From: Tigriopus japonicus
Taxonomy: Eukaryota > Arthropoda > Copepoda > Harpacticoida > Harpacticidae
Reading direction: 5' to 3'
Assembly: GCA_010645155.1 (NCBI GenBank)
Contig: JAAGOF010000251.1
Span: 227,375-291,374, forward strand
DNA: 64,000 nucleotides
Under the pieces are notes generated by a model. It was not told the origin of the DNA and did no database searches. It saw only the letters and a program-made list of their open reading frames with translations. Of this stretch, positions 12,395 to 22,509 are shown in pieces. The stretch's first letter is position 1; each line of letters opens with the position of its first letter. The position numbers were made by a program, and so were the translations under genes.

Positions 12395-15300
12395 TTACTT
12401 AAACTTGTAGGACTCCGACACCAATGGGGAGGTCCCTGGCGAAATGAGGCGTGAATGGGCGTTAAAGCTTTCTGGCAAAGGTCTCGGAGGTTGTATACTT
12501 GGCTGATACAGAGAGTTGTTAGTAACCGATGGCGACAAAACCGTCGAAGCTTCCAAGACACTTTTGGGTGTAGATGTAAAAAATGGCGAATTGTCATTCC
12601 CAGATAAATCCAAAGGTTTACCCCCCATGGGACTGGCCTTGGCCATCCTCAAGGCCACAGGATTGACCCTGGGACTGGCCTTGAGGAACTGCATACTGGT
12701 CTGCTGAAGTTGAGATATGTGATGATCATCCTTGGAGATCTGGACGGTCAAAGGCCAAACCAAATTGGAAAGTCGATCGGTGAGATGAGCCAAAACCACT
12801 TGTTCGTTGGCATCTTTCCGGACTCGAACTGTCATACTTCCAGCCTGAAAAAAGGGATTCAAAACAGCATTGGGCAATTTGCTAATGAAACTTGGTTGCT
12901 AAAAGCTTACTAAGCTTTATCCTAGATTTAATCTCTTAAGGGGCAAAATCCACTTTCGCAAGTTGATCTCAAATATAGGATTAGTACATTTCCTTACCAA
13001 ACGACCAAAAGATACGGTCCAAAAGTGCTCGTTTTTGAATTCCAAAACTCCGTCGATTGTCAAAGCTTCTCTTAAATAACGATCCAATTGAGGTAGAATA
13101 TGGGTGGGTGTGGTCTGGAGGAGGATCCTCCCAGTATATAACGTCAAGGGATACATGGAACCCATCATTAAACAAGCCAGGAACAGAGCAATCAAGCAAT
13201 CGGCACGATGGGCAGAGCTGGAATTGTAATTATGAATTAAATATCGAGTTTTAAATTCATCATCTTGGCGCAAAACTTTTTTTATGAATAAAGCCACAGT
13301 CCCTTAGGGCATGTACCCCTGAAAGGGAGTACACTTAACCTCTTTTTCCCCAATACGTAGGAGGGTCCAAAACTCAACAAGTACAAAGTGTTTCTCCCAG
13401 TTAAAAACTAGAGGGCCTGTATCCTTACCACCTCATTTGTGATAATTTGGCCTAAATATATGCTTATCTTGTACACTACCAATGACTTTTTGTAAAAATC
13501 TAAATTCTAATTAGCTATTAAGAAACAAGAAACACCATTCATTCAATAAGCACGGCAGAAATATATTAACCAGAGGCACCGAACGGGTACAAAGCAAAAG
13601 CAAACATCATAAGCATGATGAATTGAAAGTAAAAATGAAATTTAGGCACACAAGTTCATATCAAGAAAGATTGAGCAATAATGCTATCCAAGATTCACAA
13701 ATTAAATAAAGATTTCAGAGTATGACAGCTAAATAAAAAGTGAAACATAGAGCAGTGATTTTCTTGATGATGGTAGCAGAAATGTGGATCAAATAACAAA
13801 ATCTTGTAATCAAATCCCACCACAGTATCGTTTTGGTTAGGAGACATACATGGATCATATTTGCCAAAGGACACCAAAGTTCATCACCAAGAATTATGGT
13901 AGACAGGATTTTAGTAGATTGGTATATTGGGTATATTTTGGTAGCTTGAAAGTATTCCGATTGGTTTTAGTCCTTGACCCTGAATTCTACACTTTTCTGA
14001 ATTCTTCTTGATCTTTTGTGTACTTGGAGTTTTTACAACCCAAAGATGGAGAGCACTCTTGGTTATTGTTCATCAATGGATAATCAACCACGGTAAGAAG
14101 GCGAGAGTAAAAGTAGTCCATTTGGAAGTTCTTCTCAACATTTGCTTCTCTGTTAATTTTCTGCGTCGTTGTTTAAGATAAGGAAACATTAGCCACGGCA
14201 ATTTAAGTTGGGGAAAAGTATTGAATCTTCCTAGTGCTCGAAACATTTTTGACCGAGATGTGTTGAGATTGTAAATCACTAGAAGTAACGTAGCATATGG
14301 CTGAATATGTTACATTTATAACAACACATGGGTATGATGATTAGGGTTTCAAAATTTCCAGCAAAACATTGTTAGGTAAAAGTGTTTTGTTCAATATTTC
14401 TCACTTTTATAATCAATCCACAATTCAAAATGTTTATGCCAATTTACTAATTTTAAACATGAGGCATCCAAATTGATCAGAATGATGAAACAAAGATTTT
14501 CAAAGAGACCGGCAAAACAATTTTAATCATTTTATGACGTTTTCAAAAACTTGCTATATTCACTTTTTTTTATGTCCATTGCTGTTACTTAAATTGTTAT
14601 TTTCTCGGCTTTTTCGCCAATTCAATTTACTTTCAAGGTTCTTTTTATGCCATTGTTGTCTCTCAACTTGTCATCTGTTCAAGGTCAATTAAAACTTTGC
14701 GTAGCTTTGAGATCCTACGAATTTGCCAGAAATTTGAAACCCAAATAATGTTTGTCTGTAACTGTTGGTGCTTTGAGATTTTCCTGTAGATTTCCTTTGT
14801 ACAGGCATGTAGCAATATGCATTTCCACTGCATGCCATCACTGGCTCAAACGGAAAAAATTGGCACTGAAGACTGAGAACTGGCAACATTGAACTGAATT
14901 CTTTCTTTGATCCTTGATCACTACTGGCAAAGCAAAGACGAGTCACGTACGTACAAATTGAAATCAAGGCAATTGTGAGACTGTCTCAAGTCTTGAGGAT
15001 TGTGAGCCCCCCAGAATGGCCAAAGGGGTGAAAATGGCTCATCATTTCACTAACACAAATTCAAAGGTTCGTCTCATTTTGAAATTCACTCGTTTGTTTG
15101 GCTGGTGCTTATGGGAAAAGAAGAATGCTGACTGACTGAGAATGAGTAGCAGCCCGTGAGTAGACTGCCTCATGTCCCGTTTTGAGCAGAAAGAACGAGT
15201 TTTCAAATCATGAAAGCCGCGGGAGTCAATCAAAATGAAGGGTAGAGTTTTGGACCCTCCTGTGTAAAAACCAAAAGGGGATCGGGCGAAGTTATATGTA

Positions 15301-18300
15301 CTCCCTTTCAGGGGTACTTGCTTAGGGTTATTTCTTCTTCATTTTGTTATATTTTAAGCTGTAGGGAACCAAAATATTGCCTTGCTTTCCGAAACATGAA
15401 CAAACGCAAAAAGCTCAATTCTTCTAGCAAAAATTGGCGATCAAATTACATCAAAATGATTGGTTCCCAAAAATTACTTTCCAAAACTAGGAGAAAGTTG
15501 TAAGAAAATCATCAACAAAGTTCTAATCCGATCAGTACAAAACTTCCATAACTTAATAGATCAAAAAGGAAATGGATATCATTTGTCTTGTCTTTATGGT
15601 GTTTTTTTTTTTTCAAAAGATCCCGTAACTTGTCAAATTCTCATGAAATTATTTCCATCAGCCTTGATTAAATTAAAAAAAACGAAGTATTTCTATACTA
15701 GAAACAATCGAAACACGCAAAACTAAGGCAACAAGCTTCATTCAACCTCAATATAAAACATACGATTTGATGAACTTTCTTCAGTTATTTTAGCGATGTA
15801 CTTTCAAGGACGAATTTACTGCACCCCTGACAATACAATCCTAAAGGCCGATTTTTCTCTCAATCCCAACCTAAGCAAGTTTATCTCATCCAAAGAGAAC
15901 TTACTTGATTTCAATCATGAGATCCAGCACGAAAATCGCCACAAACGAAATCGTCGACAAAAGCATCAAAGGGTTAATCCGAGGCAAGAGATAGGCCGAT
16001 AATGGTGGAAAAGCCGAGCAAACCGTATGAGCAATGTCCGCTGTGTGCTCTTGAATCCATGAGGACGAGGACACTTCAAACACGTGATTCAAAGCTGTAC
16101 TTGGAGCCAGGAAACTGATCAAGATTTGATTGCACAAGGACACAAAACCACCCATCATCAAACGACCCCTGAGGGAATAAGGAGAAAAATGATATTTACG
16201 AAACCGAATTGAATTGCGAAAACACGCCAAAAAGTGATTGTCATTTCATTTTCGTTTTGATGGACTTGCATTCAATCAAATCAAATTGGGTTTGGTAAGC
16301 TATGGCAAGAAGCACTGAATTTCCTGGAGTGGAAGGCTTGCAATGAGAATTATGATTTCCAGAAGGATCCAATCATTCTTTTGTAAATTAGATTGCTTAG
16401 GGTCGACTACTTTTTTTTCAATTTTCAGCTCAATCAAGTGCCCGAGTGAAAAGCTATGAAGTCTCAAAATAATGTCCTGAAGAGAGCATGGAATGAATGA
16501 GCTCAACCATTATATAACATAGCAATCACTAGAAATCGGCTTTCTCATTCATTGGATAGGATTTGCACTGTGCGTTAAGATAACTTAACTTTTGACGAAT
16601 GAGCTAAAAATTGAAATACTTTTTCTGTGTGCAGAAGATAAATAGTTGATTTGATCCCACTGTAAATAATATTTCTCAGCCAACCAATCCAGGAAATTCA
16701 GTGCATCTTGGCCAAGGATTTTTGTCGTATCTTACGTGTGGACTTCAGGCGCTTCTAGAACCCGTTCCAAAGCCTCTTTCATAAGGAATAGAGCTCCCAA
16801 TTGCGATAGAATGGTGGTGGAGAAGACGGCCAAGACTTCAAATCTGGCATGCCCCAAATTGAAGGCCGAGATGTCGTGAAGCTTGCGATGAACGAATTTT
16901 TGGTTTTGGATCTTGATCCATTGCGTTAGGTAACAAGTGAGCAAATTGAGCGAATGAAACCATGATATATAGTTGACAGCACTTAAAGCTAGAACAGAGA
17001 GAAAAATGTTACTGATGGAACGAGAACAAATTTTTTGGTTTCGGTTTATATAGTCAACTTCGGATATAAGGGACCATTTCGGGACCACCGAAATTCGTCC
17101 CTTATATCCGACCGAAATTGCATGGAAATCGATCATCCGGACCTTCCAAAACAGTCCCTTATAAGCGAAAATCCCTTATATCCAAAGTTGACTAGTCAGA
17201 AGCGAGACCGAAATCATACAAAGTCGTCAAAATAATTGAGTTTGGAGCAAAGAAGTATCTGACAATTTTTCTCTAAAGACTTCAGCAAAGTAACGGCATC
17301 AAAGTTGGAGCTAGAATGGTTGAAATTATAATAAATCGGGATTTTAGAATGCTTTTCACCAGTGAATGGACCGAAAGCGCTTTCGGCCGAAATTACGGCC
17401 GAAATTTCGGTTTCGGTTATGCCTACCGAAACCGAAAGCAGACATGCACTATAAAGGACGGAGTTTGACAACAAAATCGAAAAAAAAATCGTACAAAAAC
17501 CACTGAAATTTAAGTTTCCCGATTTTTCAAAATCTACGCCCTACCCAACATCGAACACATGAGAAATTTAATTTTTAAGGTGGATTTTGCATTTACACAA
17601 TTTTGTAGTCAGCTGCTTTCGGTTTCGGTTTCGGTTAAGCCCTCTTTCGGCCGAAACTTTCGGTTTCGGTTATGAGCCCTTTCGGTCCATCACTACTTTT
17701 CACCAATCAAATTTTGCACTCAGTTTATTTTGTTCTTTCATGTCAGACCATATCTCAAAATAAGAATAACACAGATTCTGGTGCACAATTTTGCTGTACA
17801 TGACTTTGACTTTATAAACTCTCCCAATAATCAAAGACAACTTCAAACTAATATTTGTGCCTTGTACGTTCTTGTCTGCTCCTTTCGATTTGTGTTTAAG
17901 ACTACTAGGTTAATTGTAGGAGAACAGTAATTTTTGAGACAATGGAAAGCTGCAACACTAAGGATGGGATAAAAATCCTATGTTCTTGGTTTGAACTTTT
18001 ATACGAAGATCGGTCTAGAAGTTTGTTATTGCGTAAGTCAAGTAATCCACAGGATAAATTTCCCGCGTTATCTAATGAACCCACTTCCTCATCCTCATCA
18101 TTCTTTGAAAACTGCCATCTATGAATAATTTGGAAGGTGTAAGCGCAATGAATAACATCTTGGTTTTGTCGATCTCGTGCTTGCTTCTTAAAACAGTCTC
18201 ATCCAATGAGAACTTGACATGTCCTCATGGAATGCAAGTGAACAAACTTCATTCAGTAGTCGTTTCTCATGGAAGTAGTTACACGTCCAAGGATTTCACC

Positions 18301-21300
18301 AACATCTTGAGATGTGTCTTTTGTGTCAGTTTTTTCGATCCCAAAAACTCAGTTGACATTTGTGTGGAACAGGGATCATTTTGGACGCGGGTCCAGCTTT
18401 TGTCCCATTTCGAAGCCAGTGTCAAAAAGGTGCCTCACTCTTTGAAATCAGATATTGCACCTGTTTTGCTACCAAATCAGGTAAAATATTGATATTATCT
18501 AAAAAAAAGAATCTAATAATTAAGAGTCTTTTTCTTTCTCTTCAAGGAATTCAAAGGATTTTGTAGCATTTCGATTCGAAATGACTTGTTGAAATCGCTA
18601 TCCAGATGGTTTGATTCTGTTCAAGTTATACAATGTTCCCAAGAGAATCGAGAAAAACGCATTGACTTTCGGGACAATGAATTAATTTGCTGGCCAAGAG
18701 ATCAAACTCTAAAGGCTTTCGGTGAAGTCGAAGTTCATCAAGATCTTAAAATCCAGCCCACTTTCACCATGGATTGTTCCATATGCCATGGATTACAATC
18801 TGATCTGGATCTTCACTTTTGTCGAACTTTTCCATCTCGAAACGTCTCAACAACTTGGATTGATTTCGAGGAGGATTGTTTGGGAGGAACTTGTCCTGGA
18901 ACATTGAGCCTTGAGAGAATCGGAATTCAAGTTGGTCCTAATGGAACCACCTTGATAATCCAAGATCAACAATCTCAGAGCAGTTCCACCATTACAAAAT
19001 ATGTGGTTCTGATCGGTTTTGCAGTTTTAGGATGCATGATTTTGGCTTGCTTGGCAGCATCGTTTAAAGGGATGCGCTGGCTCATGGACAAAATTATCGT
19101 CCGATTGAGCGAATTTCAAGCCAAGAAGCAAATCCGAAAAGCCCAAGAACAATGCAGTCGAAATATAACAAGCTTGTCAGAAGAATCACAAAGTTCAGTG
19201 ACAGGAATGTGTGCCTATGAGAATATGCGAAACTCAGTTTAGACCTCTATTTCTCAAAAATAAAAGGAACCAACTAGAATGCCGGTCTTCTCATTTTCAG
19301 TATGATCGTGTAGTCCAAGTTCGTTCTTGGTAAGGAAGTGCGATAATTTAGGCACAACAAGAACCTTGCAAGAACTCGAGAAATGCAAATTTCATTATGG
19401 AAAGTTCACTTCTCTTTCTCGCGATTTTTGCCGCAATGGTTCACGGCAAAACTCAATTGAGTTGTCCACATAATCTCACGATCACTAATCAGATCACTTA
19501 TGTGCAATCTTTGACCAATTACACATACACTCATGATAAGAAGGACTTCCTCATTTGTATTGAGTGTGAGGATCAAATCGAGGTGTGTCATGCCAAAGGT
19601 CCCCTCTACAAAAAGTTGGGATGGTTAACAGCAACTCAAAGCCTTCAGAATAAGGTGTTTCTTCAGCGTGTTCAATCCAACAGTTTGGATAAACCTTTAC
19701 AAGAGAGCCTGATCCATGTTGAACCGTTTGGATGTTCCATGACATTTGAGGAAGATACCACTTTGAAGTCGTTTCTTGACAGTGTTGAATTCCTCGCGTG
19801 TGACAATGTGACCCATTCACGAAATGGAACATTGAAGCTCACTGGTCTTGAAATGCAATGTCCAAAATCAGACCAAAAGATCAACAGTTTCACTTTATTC
19901 CAAGAAGCTCTTGTTGAACATCCGGAACGACATGTTTGTATCGAATGTGGGAATTCCTCGTCCATTTTAATCTGCCTTTCTAAGCCTTTTGTGGAGAATA
20001 TCACATTTGAGTTTCCATCACTGTTCCACAAATGCCTCCACAATTGTAGCGGAAGTTCCACAGCTCCATCCGATATTTGTCAAGTCACTTTTCTCAAGAA
20101 GACGATTCAGGATCCGGTTCTTCAATATTGCAAAGGCCAAGGAACCATCTTAATTATTTGGCTATCTATTGTGACTGCGTTTTTCATTATTGGTGGGTTA
20201 GTTACTTATTATTACAAATACGAAATAAGACTGTTCATGAATGGATTGGCCACCAAATTTCCCAAGAAGCAAGACCAAGTACCAAAAATAACACCTTCCA
20301 TGCCATCCGAGACCATTTTCGAGGAGCACGAATTATCAAATGTGGTCCGTGAAGAAAATGACTATTATGACCCCGATTCTAATTCCTATTCAGAAACTCA
20401 TGGCTACTATTCGAACACAAACTTGGGAGGAGACTACTACATGTGAGTTTGGAATGGTGGTTTGTGGGCAGAAATTCAATCAATCCTCACCCAAACTATT
20501 TGAGGACGTTATCCAAAACGTGGTGACTCCTAATGTGCACGAGTTCAATACTAAAAGCAACGATATCCGCAAGGAATCCGGATGAATGACGGTCTTCCAT
20601 GCTTCTTCAAATATCCTAGAAAAGGGGAATGATTCGCGTCTTGGCACCTGAAACGTCAAATGTAATACAGTATTAAAACAATACATCATTTCATAAAAAA
20701 ACAACTTGAACGACATAGATCACGTAAGGAAAAAGCATACATAGCTTTTGCGATCATCAATGTTCAAAAGTATAATGTTCTCGTATCGGTCAGGTCAAGG
20801 CTTGCCATTTGAATAAAACGAATCCTTTACTTTCTAAAACACATCCTTATTCACGAAGTGTCTTCAAATAAAACACAATTTCGACATTTTGAAGTGAAAT
20901 TTTAGTTTCGATTAGTGTTGGTGTACTACTTTACTTTTCGCTCTTTCTCTTTGCCTTTTTTGTCCTTAAACTATACCCTGTACACAGAGTGGGGCAGCAT
21001 AAATGTCCGGTCAGGTACTTTCACAAGGAAAAGGTTTATTACTTTGGAAATGCTTAACATAGCCTCACGAAATTTTTAGCGTTTATACATCACAGTCCTA
21101 TCTATTTTTTCATTCTTTGCGTCTTCCATTTGATTCCATCAAGGCCTCAACTTGGGGCCGGAAAGACGAACCTGCCTTGCTGATGGTGGCCTTGGCGATG
21201 TTGGGCAACACTTTTGCAATCTTGGCCCTCAAGGAATTTGGATGAGGGGTTAGATTTGGTCTCTTTCTGTGATACGCCTCTACCAAATATAGTCTTAAGG

Positions 21301-22509
21301 TTGCGGTTTGGGGAGGATGGGCGCCAGAACTCCTTGGGCCAAAAGTTGGCTAGGATTCTTGTTTGAACTTTTCATATTCTTTGATATTTGGGACAGAGCA
21401 CCGTTCTTGGTCCACACATAGTTGTCCCTGTGATAAATGGGCCTTAATCCACGGCAAAACTGTGTACCCGAGGATGTTGTAGCAAACCTTGGTGGTGACA
21501 CTCTCTCCAGTGTGGGGGACATCTTCTTCCTGTTGGACCCCAGGACACCCAGGTCTATCAGATGAGACACCAGGTGAGGTGTTTGTCCTGATGATCCCTT
21601 TGACCTCCTAAGTTCATTCTGCCAACCATCTGTCATTGTCAAATCCAATGACACTGGCAATGTCCTTTTGCTTTATTCTGGCCCAGAACAGATCCACGAA
21701 TCTTTGCTTTTCTATCTCTTGTTCACTTATTTTCGGTCCTACGTTGCTTCAACAATACAAAAACAAGGCCTTGTTGCCTCCTGCACATTTCTGAACTTAA
21801 AGGTAATTTGATCGACTGACTCAGTTAGGCTTGAAATTTGCAATACGCAACCGGACATTTTTGCTGCCCCACTCGGCACTTCTACTTCAGATTATTTTGG
21901 TGCTTGAACTAATAAACCAATAAGGACTCTTTTTCATGGGTGCTCTGAACTCAAGACAACTTTTTGGTCAGTTTGATCAGCTCAAATTTTAGATTTCAGA
22001 AGACAAAACCCTGTAACCAAATTGTTCTTTTCACTTCTTTGAAATTTTGCTTCTTGAACTTGAAAAGACGTTCGGCCGTGTTTTGTTTAAGATCAGGTAA
22101 TCATTTAATATCTGTAAGTAATTAGATTTCCTGTTGCTTTTGTGTATATAAAACCTCAAAGTTTTCAACAGCTTATCTCAGTGATTCAGTTGTTAAGGGT
22201 ACTAAATGAATCGAACCTAACAATTTGAAGTCACCTTTGCCAACATTTTACCAAGCATATCTCATTATCAACAACATATTATAGCATCTTATTTTTTAAA
22301 TATGAACTCAATCCATCTCACGTGGGAATGCGAATGTCCATGGTGGCCATTTCCATTGTGGGAGTGACTATGGGCGTGATTGGGTTGAACCGAAACACCA
22401 GTCAGCGAGACTGCTGAAGCTACAAAGCAAAATCAATCAAATTCAATTAGGGAAGGGGTTTGGAAGCATAAACATCAACTCAATTACCTCGACTGTGTTG
22501 GCCATTCAT
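12395..22509 (-). CDS. SLC30A6: ZnT6-type zinc transporter (SLC30A6 family)
   Basis: A cation diffusion facilitator of the ZnT6 branch. In vertebrates ZnT6 pairs with ZnT5 in the early secretory pathway to load zinc into enzymes. Exons 22488-22509, 22322-22419, 20491-20647, 16736-16988, 15905-16168, 12998-13217 and 12395-12844 have GT/AG borders and matching phases, giving 487 aa. Family landmarks are FEVLAVFSTTILSQLGALFL, QEHTADIAHTVC, LPRINP, MYPLTLYTGRILLQTTP, DGVLEFKNEHFWTVSFGRL and RVRKDANEQVVLAHLTDRL. Residues 1-40 end in a tail of alternating His (HAHSHSHNGNGHHGHSHSH, 22-40) that I do not recall in human ZnT6. The transmembrane-2 metal site is non-canonical, with His where ZnT5 has Asp, and TM5 has EHTAD rather than HxxxD. 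This fits ZnT6 being a non-classical partner subunit. The last ~85 residues are Ser/Pro-rich and poorly conserved. The two N-terminal exons are short and less certain than the rest. Confidence 0.92.
13302..15327. mobile_element. About 2.0-kb DNA transposon remnant in an intron of the ZnT6-like gene
   Basis: The left arm (13302-13375) and the inverse of the right arm (15246-15327) share CCTTAGGG or CCCTAAG, GTACCCCTGAAAGGGAGTAC and GGAGGGTCCAAAACTC in the same order. These are imperfect terminal inverted repeats of about 75 bp. The interior is AT-rich with no transposase frame that I recognise. A partial match to the arm (CCCCTTTCAGGGGTTCCTGA) occurs near 25110, so the family is dispersed. Superfamily not assigned; no clear target-site duplication. 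Confidence 0.75.
17051..17194. mobile_element. Short Tc1/mariner- or pogo-like MITE (about 144 bp)
   Basis: The ends are TAGTCAACTTCGGATATAAG and, inverted at the right, the same with one or two changes (CTTATATCCAAAGTTGACTA). TA lies at each border. Internal TCCCTTATATCC units repeat the arm motif. It sits in the long intron of the ZnT6-like gene just upstream of the exon starting at 16988. No coding capacity. Confidence 0.75.
17361..17695. repeat. CCGAAA-rich MITE, full copy (ZnT6-like intron)
   Basis: The inverted counterpart of 4835-5165. It starts TGGACCGAAAGCGCTTTCGG and ends CCCTTTCGGTCCATCACTA. Clusters of CCGAAA/TTTCGG units flank a central AT-rich part containing GCAGACATGCACTATAAAGG. 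About 335 bp, non-coding. Confidence 0.85.
18148..19242 (+). CDS. Orphan type I membrane protein A, nested in a ZnT6-like intron
   Basis: No known family recognised. Exons 18148-18480 and 18547-19242 (GTAAAA donor, TTCAAG acceptor) encode 342 aa. An in-frame ATG at 18121 exists, but 18148 places a good signal peptide (residues 1-19) at the start. The ectodomain has twelve cysteines in two six-Cys modules: C25, 56, 59, 72, 116, 141 and C159, 187, 190, 203, 222, 227, each containing a CxxC. One transmembrane helix lies at about 263-284, followed by a basic segment and a short tail ending AYENMRNSV. YENM (Y335) fits both the Grb2-type YxN and PI3K-type YxxM SH2-binding motifs. All twelve cysteines recur in order in the gene immediately downstream, so this is a tandem duplicate. 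A cell-surface receptor or adhesion role is inference from architecture. Confidence 0.82.
19259..19264 (+). terminator. Poly(A) signal of orphan gene A
   Basis: AATAAA 16 bp past the stop codon of the gene ending at 19242. It gives a very short 3' UTR before the next gene's start at 19397. Confidence 0.5.
19397..20446 (+). CDS. Orphan type I membrane protein B, tandem paralogue of A
   Basis: An uninterrupted 349-aa frame. A signal peptide occupies residues 1-17. The ectodomain has seven N-glycosylation sequons (N26, 41, 137, 143, 186, 201, 216) and fourteen cysteines; twelve match gene A in order (C23, 54, 57, 64, 113, 135, 155, 181, 184, 193, 213, 217). One transmembrane helix lies at about 250-272. 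The roughly 75-residue tail is acidic and Tyr-rich, with YYDP, YSET, YYSNT and a terminal DYYM. Y338 in YSNT fits the Grb2-type YxN motif. The paralogue has an intron after residue 111, and this gene has none at the aligned position, which suggests intron loss here or gain there. It is transcribed opposite to the host ZnT6-like gene. Function unknown; a surface signalling receptor is the inference I would test first. Confidence 0.87.
   Translation: MESSLLFLAIFAAMVHGKTQLSCPHNLTITNQITYVQSLTNYTYTHDKKDFLICIECEDQIEVCHAKGPLYKKLGWLTATQSLQNKVFLQRVQSNSLDKPLQESLIHVEPFGCSMTFEEDTTLKSFLDSVEFLACDNVTHSRNGTLKLTGLEMQCPKSDQKINSFTLFQEALVEHPERHVCIECGNSSSILICLSKPFVENITFEFPSLFHKCLHNCSGSSTAPSDICQVTFLKKTIQDPVLQYCKGQGTILIIWLSIVTAFFIIGGLVTYYYKYEIRLFMNGLATKFPKKQDQVPKITPSMPSETIFEEHELSNVVREENDYYDPDSNSYSETHGYYSNTNLGGDYYM
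20812..20817 (+). terminator. Candidate poly(A) signal of orphan gene B
   Basis: AATAAA 365 bp past the stop codon. A weaker ATTAAA lies at 20672-20677. Either would extend the transcript across the ZnT6-like exon at 20491-20647 in antisense. Confidence 0.4.
20987..21874 (-). mobile_element. Decayed mariner-like transposon
   Basis: The ends are GAGTGGGGCAGCATAAATGTCCGG and, inverted, GAGTGGGGCAGCAAAAATGTCCGG. Minus-strand fragments of a mariner-type transposase are readable in shifting frames. These are an N-terminal helix-turn-helix segment (RIKQKDIASVIGF), a central YVWTKNGAL where YVWxxDGAP is expected, WRPSSPNRN where SPDLNP is expected, and a C-terminal NLTPHPNSLRAKIAKV...FRPQVEALMESNG. 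Two catalytic Asp positions are changed and there are frameshifts. At about 890 bp it is shorter than a complete mariner (about 1.3 kb), so it is also internally deleted. It lies in intron 2 of the ZnT6-like gene. Confidence 0.88.
22145..22183 (+). promoter_or_regulatory. TATA plus initiator, possible core promoter on the plus strand
   Basis: TATATAAAA at 22145-22153 is followed by the arthropod-type initiator TCAGTG at 22178-22183. The TATA-to-initiator distance is about 32 bp, which is optimal. It lies inside intron 2 of the ZnT6-like gene in antisense. No plus-strand gene is evident downstream, so it may be chance or drive a non-coding RNA. Confidence 0.3.

Noticed and set aside
17942..18124. 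Small plus-strand frame overlapping the start of orphan gene A
   Set aside because: No signal, domain or paralogue counterpart. It is probably upstream leader sequence.
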